Shown here: positions 20,311-29,079 of the stretch, piece by piece | Position numbering within the stretch: the first letter of the stretch is position 1 | Layout: every line of letters begins with the position of its first letter | NCBI RefSeq assembly: GCF_000372725.1 | Contig: NW_005196681.1 | Location: 309,354-373,353, forward strand | Source of the DNA: Emiliania huxleyi CCMP1516 | Lineage: Eukaryota; Haptophyta; Isochrysidales; Noelaerhabdaceae | Direction of reading: 5' to 3' | DNA length: 64,000 nt | The notes under the pieces: model-generated | Seen by the model: the letters and a program-made list of their open reading frames with translations, nothing else | What the model was told of the DNA's origin: nothing | The model's database searches: none | Position numbers and translations under genes: made by a program

Positions 20311-21405
20311 TGGCGGCGGCGAAGGCGGCGGAGGCGCCGGTGGCGGCGGCGTGGGCGGCGGCGGCGTCGCCGGCGGCGAAGGCGGCGATTGAGGTGGCGT
20401 GTCGGGTGGCAACGCAGGCGGCGGAGGCGCCGGTGGGGACCCGGGTGGCGGCGGCGGCAGCCCTGGTGGCCGAGGCGACTGGGGGCTTGGAGGCGAGAGA
20501 GGCGGAGGGGAGTTGGGCGGCGGAGGCGATGGCAGCGGCGAAGGGGACGGCGGTGGAGGTGCGTGTGGCGGCGGCTGCAACGGCGGTTGCGGCGGCGGCG
20601 ACAGGGGCGGTGCGGGTGGCGGCGGCTGCGGCGGTGGCGGAGGCGAGTCCGGCGGTAGCGGCGGCGGCGACAGGGGCGGTGCGGGTGGCGGCGGCTGCGG
20701 CGGTGGCGGAGGCGAGTCCGGCGGTAGCGGCGGCGGCGGCGGCGACGGCGGCTGCGGGGGTGGCGGAGGGCGGGGCGGCGACGCGGGCGGGCTGGCCACC
20801 AGCACGTAAACGTTGCAAGAGATGTCGTGAGTGGGCAACTTGTGGTCGCAGATGGTGCAGGTGGTGCTCTCGCGGCAGAAGCTGAAGTAGAGCTTGTCCG
20901 CTCCTGCCTCCCCCGCGCAGGCTTCCCAGGGTGGTCCTGCCTCGTCTTGGAGAGGGACGACCACCCCGGTGCAGCTCGAATTGCTTTCGTGTTCTTCTGC
21001 TGCTGGCGGCGGTGGCGGCAATGGAGGCGTTGCTGGCACTGGTGACGACGGCGGCAAGGGACTAGGAGGCGGTGGCGTCGGTGGCGGACGAGGCGGCATC
21101 CCGGGGATGGGCGGCGGTGGCAGCGGCGGCGGCGGCGCGGACGGCGGAGCAACGACCCGGTATACGGTCGATGCGTTGCTTCCTTGCCATTTTTTCAGAT
21201 CATTGAATTCGCACGGGCAGCATGAGCCCTCCGCGTCAGGACCCGCGCCCTCCAACAGGTCGCTGCTAAAGCACTCCTTGCCTGCGTCGTTCGCTTTTGC
21301 AGCGCAGGCGGACCTGGTGTAGTTGGTCCAGGGAAGGCACTGACCCTGCGGGCAATAATAGCCAACTTCCCAGTAATCTCCCTGCGCGGCCAGCGCGCGT
21401 CGCAT
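17098..21405 (-). CDS. Transmembrane protein: proline-rich ectodomain, cytosolic UBA-like and EH domains
   Basis: A continuous frame of 1435 residues from ATG 21405. The outer part has small Cys modules (for example YYCPQGQCLPW, CCPCEFND, FCRESTTCTICDHKL) separated by long PPPSPPP tracts, like plant and algal hydroxyproline-rich proteins. One hydrophobic helix lies at about 685-708 (SLAAAGTVALLLVAAVVYC), followed by the basic stop-transfer RIKRKCC. The inner part has a UBA-like helix bundle (about 890-928, MASQLAEMLNCDLGQAEEAI), then an EH-like domain (about 985-1065) with ERQAYGSVFEQ and VERIWSLC in place of the usual LxxIWxL. Next come tandem DGFATA units and Trp-Trp acidic motifs (DWWESE, DEWWQNG, EDWWSGE). 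A TAG codon stands directly before the first ATG and no signal peptide is seen, so a first exon upstream is likely. The role suggested is a cell-surface or endocytic receptor. Confidence 0.75.
17857..18017 (-). repeat. Tandem coding repeat (DGFATA units)
   Basis: Units of about 21 bp built on AAGCCGTCCGGCGCGGTCGC, some with an added CGCGGTCGC segment, are repeated head to tail. They encode DGFATA and APDGFATAAT units in the cytosolic tail of the EH/UBA protein. The D-G-F cores resemble the short D-x-F adaptor-binding motifs of endocytic proteins. Confidence 0.8.
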
Positions 21406-21550
21406 CTAGCGGATGCCCGGCCCGTGCGGTCCCTGTGAGCCGTCGGGGCAAGAGTTGCACACAAGGGCGTGCGTTCGGCTTCGTGAACGGTGAAATTCTA
21501 TCTTTCACCCTTCCTCCAAGTTAAAATGAGTCCGATGCAAACGAGTCCGG

Positions 21551-22690
21551 CTAGCCGTCTCCCCCGCCAAAGGTCTGGCTCAGCCACTGGCGCAAGCGGA
21601 ATGCGGCGCCGGCCACGAGCTGATCGGGCGTGCGTGCGGTGCCATCTCCTGAAACGGCGCACGCAAACGGGTGGCGCTGCAGCCCTTCAGCGGTCGCCCG
21701 CTTCTCCGGGTCTACGCGGAGGCACGCGGCGACAAAATCCCGTGCCTCCGCGGAGAAGAGGCCCTCCGGGAGGGAGGGTGGGTCGGCGCCGGAGGAAAGC
21801 CCGACCACTAGGTCGTAGTACGACTGCGCCGCGGCGAATGGGTGGAGGCCCACGGCGCACTCGACCACGACCATGCCGAGCGACCAGACGTCGGAGCTCT
21901 GCGTGTAATCGGCGCCGCTGATTCGCTCGGGCGCCATGTAGACCGCGGTGCCACAAAAGGAGCGCGCCACGCCAAAGGTGGCCTCGAGCTGCTTGCTGAT
22001 GCCAAAGTCGGCCAGCCTGACGTTGCCCTGCGAGTCGAGCAGGATGTTTGCGGGCTTGACGTCGCGGTGTACGACGCCGCGGCCGTGGAGGTAGGCCAGC
22101 GCAGAGAGGGTCTGCAGCACGGCGTGGCCGACGACCGGCTCGGGAAGACCAGTGATGGCGAGGCGCGCGCCCTCTGCCACGGGCCTGTGCCGGCTCAGCA
22201 GCTCCTCGAGCGACCCGCCGTCCATATAGCCCAGCGCGAGGTAGACGGAGCCGTCCAGATAAAATGCGTCGAGCAGCGGGACGAGGCAAGGGTGGTCGAA
22301 GGAGGAGAGGGCACGCAGCTCGTTGAGCATCTGGTGCCGCTCCCCCTGCGTTGACATGATGTGGATCGCCTTGAGCGCGAGCAGCGTCCCGCTGGGCCGG
22401 TGCCGCGCGAGGTGGACGGTGCCGCAGGCGCCGGTCCCGAGCGGGTGGAGCGTCGAAAGATCGGAGAGGGTGAGGCTCGAGAAGTCTCCGTGCCGCGCCG
22501 GGGTGGCGGAGATGCCGCTCGCCTTGATCTGAAAGCCGCCCTTCTCAAAGGTGCCCGACTCCGAAAGCCGGAAGGTGCTAGCCGGCGAGGAGAGCGCCGC
22601 GGTGGCAATGTCCGCCAGGCCTGGAGGCTTCTTGCGGCCCTTTTGTCTGCTGGAGGCCGGGAGGGACTGCGCGAGGGGGTCCAAAGACAT
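21551..22690 (-). CDS. MAP kinase kinase (MKK/STE7 type)
   Basis: A single-exon gene of 379 residues from ATG 22690 (MSLDPLAQSLP); the frame upstream of this ATG is poor. The kinase domain has the Gly loop GTGACGTV (85-92), catalytic Lys107 in LLALKAIH, a Glu at 124, HRDVKPANILL with Asp210, and DFGISK with Asp228. The activation segment QLEATFGVARSFCGTAVYMAPERI, with SFCGT before the APE motif, is the MAPKK hallmark. Activating phosphorylation sites would be Thr/Ser in the ATFGVARS stretch. The N-terminal SGTFEKGGFQIKASGI resembles the region ahead of the kinase domain in plant MKKs. The protein would phosphorylate a MAP kinase on Thr and Tyr in a stress or developmental cascade. Length and domain are complete. 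Confidence 0.93.
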   Translation of the reverse strand: MSLDPLAQSLPASSRQKGRKKPPGLADIATAALSSPASTFRLSESGTFEKGGFQIKASGISATPARHGDFSSLTLSDLSTLHPLGTGACGTVHLARHRPSGTLLALKAIHIMSTQGERHQMLNELRALSSFDHPCLVPLLDAFYLDGSVYLALGYMDGGSLEELLSRHRPVAEGARLAITGLPEPVVGHAVLQTLSALAYLHGRGVVHRDVKPANILLDSQGNVRLADFGISKQLEATFGVARSFCGTAVYMAPERISGADYTQSSDVWSLGMVVVECAVGLHPFAAAQSYYDLVVGLSSGADPPSLPEGLFSAEARDFVAACLRVDPEKRATAEGLQRHPFACAVSGDGTARTPDQLVAGAAFRLRQWLSQTFGGGDG

Positions 22691-23600
22691 GGACCGCGCT
22701 TCTGTTACATGAAAGGTCGTCGTGCGTCCATTTGTCGTGCTTCCATCACGTCGCGCTCGCACCTCGCAGCTGCTGTCATGACGTGCGGAGAACGTCACGG
22801 GCCGCCACACACCGAAAAATTGTTGGTTTGTAGGAAAGGAGCGCCGTACCGCCGTCTCCCATGTCCCATGTTTGCCATGAAAATTAAATAAATAGAGCAG
22901 TCACCTCTCCAGTAGAGAGATGGGTGGGCGACGCACGAACACAGTGCGCACCCCGCCCCGCTCGCAGGGCGTGCATCACACAGGTGGACTGCGTGTGACT
23001 CCCTGCGCGAGCGCGGGTGGCCCCCTCCCCGCCCTTGGGCTTGGCCGCCGGGCGGACGACCGGGCCGCGGCTTGGCGCGGCGAGCGAGGCCGACCACGGG
23101 GATGGGGGCCGGTGAGGATGGATAGCGTTCGTGTTGTTGGGCTCATGAACGGGAGGGCGGCACCCCCCGGTGGCGCTCCGGCCGGTGTGCGCTTGGGCAC
23201 GTGCAGTTGGATTCGGGTACTTTGCTGGTATGGTATCTGTAAATAAGTGGAGTATTTACTTTCACACCCCTTGGGGTGTTCACGACCACTTGCGGTCATT
23301 ACGCACTTGTGCGTTCACGCCCCTTGCGGCGATCGTTTCACAGTCTCATCAACCGTTCAAGGAAACTAAAATACGCCAACCCCCCTCTCAAGGAACTCCG
23401 GACGACGCCAGCCCTCTTGTGGCTTCGACGCACACGCTACTTCAGCCACAGAGTCTAGGACAGGTCCATTAAGACTTTTCAGTCGTGGGGGTGGCTTTTG
23501 TTATTCCTTGGAGCACTTGGAGTGCAGTCATCAACCGCACATCCAGGGCCGGGGAGCTGAGAAGCGCACCCAGCGGGCCGGATGATTGGCATCGGGTTAC

Positions 23601-23957
23601 GGGCTAGAGAGCCCTAGCCCTGGGGGGTGCGCGTTCGCAGGGCCGAATAACACGGGTCTCCGAGGGTTGGCTCCGCGCTCCGGGTTTCCCCTAGCAGCAG
23701 ACCGCCCCCTCTACTCGGAGCTAGTCAGAGCGCGCCCGCCGGCGCGCTCTAGCCCTCGGGCTAGAGAGCCCTAGCCCCGGGGGTGCGCGGTCGCAGGGCC
23801 ATAACACGGGTCTCCGAGGGTTGGCTCCGTGTACCGGGTTTCCCCTTAACTGCAGAACGCCGCCCCTCTACTCGGAGCTAAAGAATACTCTCCGAGGGTT
23901 GGACCCGCGTACCAGGTTTCCCCTTAACTGCAAGGACGCCCCCTCTACTCGGAGCTA
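23601..23957. repeat. Tandem repeat, two and a half copies
   Basis: Two copies begin with GGGCTAGAGAGCCCTAGCCC, at 23601 and 23758. A third, partial copy starts at about 23889. Each contains TCTCCGAGGGTTGG, GGTTTCCCC and ends in CTCTACTCGGAGCTA. The first copy alone has a GCGCGCCCGCCGGCGCGC palindrome near its end. Confidence 0.8.
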
Positions 23958-24690
23958 GTGATACGGGAATACGTACCGCCCCCACGCGATCCCTTACTCG
24001 AAGATAATACGAGAATACGCAGCTGCGAGGCACCTATAAAGAAAAACAGCATGCTAAATTTCGGCGGCTAAAAAGCAAAGGACGGGCACTTTTGATCGGC
24101 AAAGCAAAGTTGGAGTAACGGCGACCGCGTTCGCAATGAAGTCGCCTGTCGAGCAGCTTCCGCGGCGCGCATGCGCCGCGGGGTTGACCGACAGCCGCGC
24201 CTCTCGCGCCTCCCGTGCCACGCTCGGCGACGCGCGCGCCGCGCGCCACTCGCCGTGGCATGCAGTACAGTGCCACTGCAGCCTCGTCAATGCCGCACAC
24301 AGAACCAGCAGGCTGCTCACCAGGCAGCACATTGCTGCACCGGCAAGCAGCGGAGGCCGTGGCGCTGCGGCGCCGCCTCCCTGTCCTGTCCACGGAGCAG
24401 GCACACGGCAGCACGGCCCTCCACCAGCTGCAGGAGGTGCGCGCCTCCCAGTGGAAGCACCGGATGCTCCCTCACCACCCGCAGCTTTGCGCAGCGCAGC
24501 GCACGGGCCACGCCACGCAGAGCTGACCCTCAGTCTGCCCAATAGGCTGCCTGCGGAAGGCCTGGCAGGTGCCCACTCGCCTCCTCGGCGGCCATGTCCT
24601 CCGCCCGGGCGAGCGAGCAGCGCAAGAGCGGAGGCGGATGCCATGCTTTGCGTAACGGATCCTTTCCGGTTTTATCATGACCGACCACAA

Positions 24691-24817
24691 CCACGTCCGC
24701 CGTGGTTGCCACTACCACGTCCGCCGTGGTCCTGTTCGACTCTATGAGTCGTGGTTCGACTCTATGAGTCGCTGGTTCGATCATGAGTTGCCACAACCAC
24801 GCCCGACGTGGTTGTGG
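24691..24817. repeat. Cluster of short hairpins
   Basis: Three hairpin sequences of the form CCACG-(5 nt)-CGTGG lie at 24691-24705, 24715-24729 and 24797-24811. The last sits inside a longer arm pair, CCACAACCACG / CGTGGTTGTGG (24791-24817). Between them TTCGACTCTATGAGTCG, itself part-palindromic, is repeated twice. No coding role is apparent. Confidence 0.7.
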
Positions 24818-24975
24818 TTGCCACGCCCGTTCCCCCCCTGGTTCGTCAAGCGCCCGCCGTCATGGGGGAGCGGGAGGTGATTACCCCGTGTGTGGGTGTG
24901 AACAGGAATGTGCCACCCTGAGAACGAGCAGACTCCTCGGGTTTCTGGGGACTCTTGACAGAGGTGTGCTAGTCG

Positions 24976-25140
24976 CTATTCTCCGACAAGTCCGACATGT
25001 CTGACGGGCAGTTCGGGCTCGAGCTCGTCTTTCACCGCAGCGAGGAACCGTTCGCCTAAGCCGTACGCGCGGCAGGCCCGGTAGAGCGCCTCATTCGTGA
25101 TCTCGTCCGGCCCCCGGCGTCTCGGAGTCGTGTAGCCGCA
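24976..25140 (-). pseudogene. Orphan coding-like fragment
   Basis: On the minus strand a 55-codon run with normal amino-acid composition ends at TAG 24976. It reads GYTTPRRRGPDEITNEALYR followed by ACRAYGLGERFLAAVKDELE and a terminus ending VGLVGE. An in-frame TGA lies about 12 codons upstream and no start or splice site is clear. It could be the last exon of an unseen gene or the remnant of a duplicated or transposed gene. I do not recognise it. Confidence 0.3.
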
Positions 25141-25319
25141 GACGGGAGGGAGGAAGATCTCTCTCTCTCAGACGGGCGGAAAGAGGGCGTTCCTATCCAC
25201 GTGGGGCGCGGCCTTGTGCTCCTGCCGCGCTTCTGCCGCTGCCGCACGGTGCGGCAGGGGGGCGGCGGCTGTGCGGCCGCGGGCGGCCCATTTTGCCGCA
25301 TATTCTTTCTTTTTCACCG

Positions 25320-25362
25320 CTAGGCACGGGACTAGTCCCGTGCCTAGAGCTCTAGGCACGGG
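25320..25362. repeat. Nested perfect palindromes
   Basis: CTAGGCACGGGACT and its exact complement form a 28-bp perfect palindrome at 25320-25347. A second one, centred on GAGCTC, spans 25337-25362 and shares an arm with the first. Looser GTGCCTAG, GTGCCCAG and GTGCCAG phrases follow for 250 bp. Confidence 0.85.
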
Positions 25363-25696
25363 ACTAGTGTCGTGCGAGCGAGTTTCGTTCTAAAAATCTT
25401 TCTTTCCCTGTGCCTAGTAAAAGAAAGAAAACGGACAGGCCAAGGGAGGGATGGGAGGACGTCCTGTGCCTAGTGTCGTAAGAGAGGGTTGCTTTTCAAA
25501 TTATTTTTGAGTGTGCCAGTGCGCGCCAGTCCCGTGCCCAGTGTTGTGCGAGGGAGTTCGTCGTAAAATTCTTTGTGAGCCGGTGTGTGTGCCAGTCCGC
25601 GCCAGTCCGCGCCCTTGTCGTGCCAGTGTGCTGTGAGAGAGGCTTAGGGAAAAATTCTTTTGAGAGGCTTGTTTGCCGGGCCCTTGCGTCGACTCC

Positions 25697-27758
25697 ATGG
25701 GCAAGAAGCCGGAGAAGTTAAAAAAGCCGGGCCACCGAAAGGCGGAGAGGAGAGGAGGAATTGGCGTTGGAGCGCTCGTTGGTGCTCTGCTTGCGGCGGC
25801 AGCGGCAGGCTACTATGTCTACTCGTCTCGTGCGACGCTGGTGCCAGCCGTTCGCCGTGGCAGCGTGGGAGGAGGAGGCCAGAACGCGGCTTCCTCGAGA
25901 TCGGCTGCGGTGGCGGGGGAGACCGATGCTCAGCGGAAGCGGCGACTTCTGAACGAGGGCCGCATGGACCCGTCGATGCAGCGACCGAAATGCAAGGACG
26001 CCTCGTTTGGCTGCTCTGGTCTGACGGCGGAGCGGTGCGACGACGAGGCGACGCGATCAAAGTGCTGCCTCTCGTGCCACAAGCTGGCGTGCAAGGACAC
26101 CGACTCGTCCTGCGTCGCGTGGGCGCAGTCGGGCGCGCCGCCGCGCCCTGCCCGCCCGCCTCCCACCCGGCGGCAGCGCCTCGGAGGAGCGGGTTAGGCC
26201 CGCGCCACCCCCGCGGACAGGCGAGTGCTACCGCAACACCGAGTACATGCTGCGCACCTGCTGCCTCTCCTGCTCGCCGGACTACGACGACCCGTGCACG
26301 CACAACCCGACTGAGCGGTGCGCAGAGTGTTCCGAGAGGCGAGGCGCCTTCTGCGTCCGCTCCTGCCTCCTCTGAGGCGGCGCGGGTGTGCCTCAGGCCC
26401 GACGTGGCGGAGGGAGACCTCACCAAGATCTTCGAGCGCGTCCCCGCGCCAGCTCGCCGCTCCCTGCCGCCAGCTGCCCCACCGGCGGAGGCTCGCTCCG
26501 TAGGCGCGCGGTGGCGGAGTACCCGCAGTATTCTCCTCGTGTGCTCTCGCGGGACCCGTGGGTGGTCACCTTCGACAACCTTCTCTCCGACGAGGCGCAC
26601 CCTCCCCTCGCCGCCCCCCTCCAGCCCCTCCCCACCAACCCGTCGCCCCTCCCTCCCCCGCACCGCCTCGCCTGTCCGCCCGCCCGCCAGGAGACGGACG
26701 GCATCGTCGAGGCAGTGGGCGGGAAGAGCGGCGAGTACCTCAAGCCGTCCACCACCGCAAAGGCGACGCGAGGCAAGGACGGGCGCGTCGTGCTGCAGGA
26801 CGTGCCCGACCAGATCCGAACCTCGTACAACGCCTGGTGCCAGCACCCGGGCTGCTACAACCACCCGGTCCTACCGACAGCCCCTCGCCGAGGCAGAGGC
26901 GCGCACCGCCGCGGGAGAGGGGACCCCTCCTCCCCTCCTCCCCTCCTCCCCTCCCCTCCAGGTGCACGAGCGCGTCATCGAGCGCATCATGGACATTGTC
27001 GGGCTGCCGCAGAACAACGCAGAGCACATGCAGCTCCTCAAGCGAGAGCTAGCCGAGAGATAGCCGAGAGATAGCCGAGAGCTAGCCGAGAGATAGCCGA
27101 GAGACAGCCGAGAGATAGCCGAGAGATAGCCGAGGCGTTGCAGAGGCGTTGCAGAGGCGTCGCAGAGGCGTCGCAGAGATGTAGTCGACTCGGCCGACGC
27201 GGCGGGAGAGAAGGGCCGCCCACGCTGCGCGCGCAAGCACGCACCACCCCCCGGCGAAGGTACCACCCTGGCGAGTACTACCGCCTCCACCACGACTGGA
27301 TCCCCGAGCAGCTGCAGGCGCTCTGCGGCCCTCGCGTCTTCACCTTCTTCCTCTACCTCTCCGACGTCGACGAGGGCGGAGGCGCGGCAACACCCTCGCC
27401 GCCCGCCGCGCCGCCCGCCCCCGCAAGCAAGCGCGCCCTCCTCGCCCGGCTAGGCACCTGGTCCCCATACCTCAACCCGACTCATTATGAATTGTGAACT
27501 CTTGACTACCTAGGCACCCAGTTCCCGTACCTCAACCTGACCGTCATGCCCAAGCGCGGCTCTGCGGTCTGGTGGCCGCACGGCCTCGAGGACAACCCGT
27601 GGAAGAAGGACGACCGGACGCACCACGAGGCGATGCCCGTCCTACAGGGCGTCAAGATGGCGGCAAACTACTGGATCCACGTCGACGACTTCAAGCAGGC
27701 GATGGCGCTCGGCTGCGACGGGCGGCAGGGGCAGCCGCGCCGCATCTGGCGCAAGTGA
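25697..27758 (+). CDS. Prolyl 4-hydroxylase with ShK-like Cys modules
   Basis: A multi-exon gene from ATG 25697. After a basic start comes a membrane anchor (about residues 21-43), then two ShK-like cysteine modules (CKDASFGC with later CCLSCHKLAC; CYRNTEYMLRTCCLSC). The catalytic region has VLSRDPWVVTFDNLLSDE, a middle part with DVPDQIRTSYNAWC, and VIERIMDIVGLPQNNAEHMQ. Next are HPGEYYRLHHDW, whose H-x-D iron ligands lie at 27288-27296, the segment FTFFLYLSDVDEGGG, and VMPKRGSAVWWPHG. THHEAMPVLQGVKMAANYWIH supplies the distal iron His and the Lys for 2-oxoglutarate. The enzyme hydroxylates prolines in ER/Golgi proteins, and this window encodes several proline-rich secreted proteins that could be substrates. 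The intron at 27042-27259 is GC-AG and joins CTCAA to GTACCAC, giving LLKYHPGEYY. The next intron also appears to start with GC. Confidence 0.88.
27044..27180. repeat. Intronic minisatellite
   Basis: About eight head-to-tail copies of an AGCCGAGAGAT-type 11-bp unit are followed by copies of a GCGTTGCAGAG/GCGTCGCAGAG 11-bp unit. Both lie within the GC-AG intron of the prolyl 4-hydroxylase gene. Confidence 0.85.
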
Positions 27759-28773
27759 TGTCGGCTGCGCGCCGGCCGCACACACGCCTGCACTCGCGCG
27801 ATCGTGGTCTGTGTCAAGTCGTCTCTAGTAGAGTGAGTCTCTAGGTGAGATAGGCGTGGCGTGGCGGAATGCTGTGAGTAGAGGACGGCTCTCTCCAGGG
27901 CAGCGCCGGAGAGGCCGTAGGCGCGCAAGATGAGGGGGCTCTCGCACCGCTCCGTGACGCTCGCTAGACCGAGAGAGGCGCAGCTCAGTTCTGTGGGTGT
28001 GGCGTGGGAGAGTTTCGTGCTGATTATTACACTTTACAGGAGTGTTACTCCAAAACGTCGGACGGCCGACCGCACGAGAGACTTCCAGACACGAGAGTCA
28101 GAGAGACGCGGGACCACCGCGACGCGACCGAGTCAGCACACAGTCACACAAGTACACAGAAGAGCTCAGAGCGGCGAAATAACAGAGGGGGCGGTGCGTG
28201 ATATGACACAGTGATCAGTGTCTAAGGTCTGTCTCGGTTCCGTCTATACGCCTCGCTCTTTGTTTTGACGGTTTACGCTTTTCCAGTTTTCTTTTTCTTC
28301 GCTTTAGCGGCGCCCGCTATACCATTTAGCATTTTTATCGTGCCAAATGAGGGGTGTGAAGAGATAAAATAAAGAAGGATCGGATACGCCAAACGAGGGG
28401 TGGGAGAAGGACTGGGTCCCCACCTAAACCAGCAGGATTCTTCCTGCGTTTACCGTTTTCCCGTGCCAAACTGTCTTGGTATAGCCCCAGCCGCGTTGCG
28501 TTTTTTCTCACACCACGTGCCGCTCTGGACCTCCGTTCACGTGCACGAGCTTCTTGAGCCACCCACCCACCCACCCACCTCACGGCCCGGCTGAGGCTTG
28601 GAACCACCCACCCACCCCCAGCCCCACCCACCTCACGGCCCGGCTGATGAGGCGAGGAAACCCACCCACACCGACCGACCCACCCCCACCACCCAACCAA
28701 CCGTCCCGGCCACGGAAGACACAAGCAAGGTAGCAAAGCACCCAGCCTCGCGCGCCTTATACAGCACAGCCAA
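27759..28773. other. Intergenic, no gene seen
   Basis: No recognisable gene. A more AT-rich part near 28255-28390 carries a duplicated GCCAAA(T/C)GAGGGGTG phrase. Stretches of CCCACCCAC repeats with CTCACGGCCCGGCTGA occur from about 28560 to 28695. Confidence 0.5.
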
Positions 28774-28838
28774 GGGTTAGGGTTAGGGTTAGGGTTAGGG
28801 TTAGGGTTAGGGTTGGGGTTAGGGTTAGGGTTAGGGTC
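28774..28838 (+). repeat. Interstitial telomere-type repeat (TTAGGG)n
   Basis: About ten nearly perfect GGGTTA units in tandem, with one TTGGGG variant. TTAGGG is the telomere repeat of many algae, animals and fungi. The array is internal in this window. Confidence 0.9.
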
Positions 28839-28952
28839 AGAGAGTTCAAGCCGTTGTGCAGCTCCACTAAGAAGGGGCCGCTTCGGGTCGGAATGGAGGA
28901 ACCAGCGGTCCGTTGACGCGAGCTCTCGGTGACCATGCTCCCCGAGTTCTTC

Positions 28953-29001
28953 CGGTTAGGGTTAGGGTTAGTAGGGTCAGGGTTAGGGTTAGGGTTAGGG
29001 T
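28953..29001 (+). repeat. Second interstitial TTAGGG cluster
   Basis: Six or so TTAGGG units in the same orientation, interrupted by a TTAGTAGGGTCAGGG variant. It lies 115 bp after the first cluster and directly before the ~190-bp satellite. Confidence 0.85.
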
Positions 29002-29079
29002 GTGGGGTAGGTTGTTGTCGTCGCGCCGATAAGACAGAGACACGGGCAGTAGACGCGACCCAATCGACGCACCAGAGCA

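Larger units (their letters stand above)
22691..25696. other. Gene-poor, repeat-rich block
   Basis: Three kilobases with no convincing intact gene. Several overlapping open frames at 24034-24750 on both strands carry no recognisable domain. The block holds an inverted copy of a dispersed repeat (about 22840-22925), the tandem repeats at 23601-23957, short hairpins at 24691-24817, a possible coding remnant at 24976-25140, nested palindromes at 25320-25362 and repeated GTGCC(T/C)AGT phrases up to about 25620. Sequence from 25585 to 25621 recurs near 33430. Confidence 0.5.

Noticed and set aside
17098-20900. Long open frames on the plus strand and in other minus frames across the proline-rich gene
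   Set aside because: They are Gly-rich or Arg-rich mirror images of the CCN-repeat DNA. Only one frame shows a membrane helix and folded domains.
24034-24750. Overlapping ORFs of up to 203 codons on both strands
   Set aside because: They have no domain, signal or splice support and lie in a repeat-rich block. A gene cannot be excluded but is not supported.
24700-24790. tRNA-like GGTTCGA boxes
   Set aside because: The words belong to a tandem TTCGACTCTATGAGTCG repeat. No A box or cloverleaf can be drawn.
23100-25700. Possible CRISPR-like array
   Set aside because: The repeats are of unequal size, have no regular unique spacers and are tandem or palindromic in a eukaryotic genome.
28560-28700. 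CCCACC repeats as a second telomere type
   Set aside because: The units are irregular and differ from the nearby TTAGGG array. A simple-sequence origin is enough.
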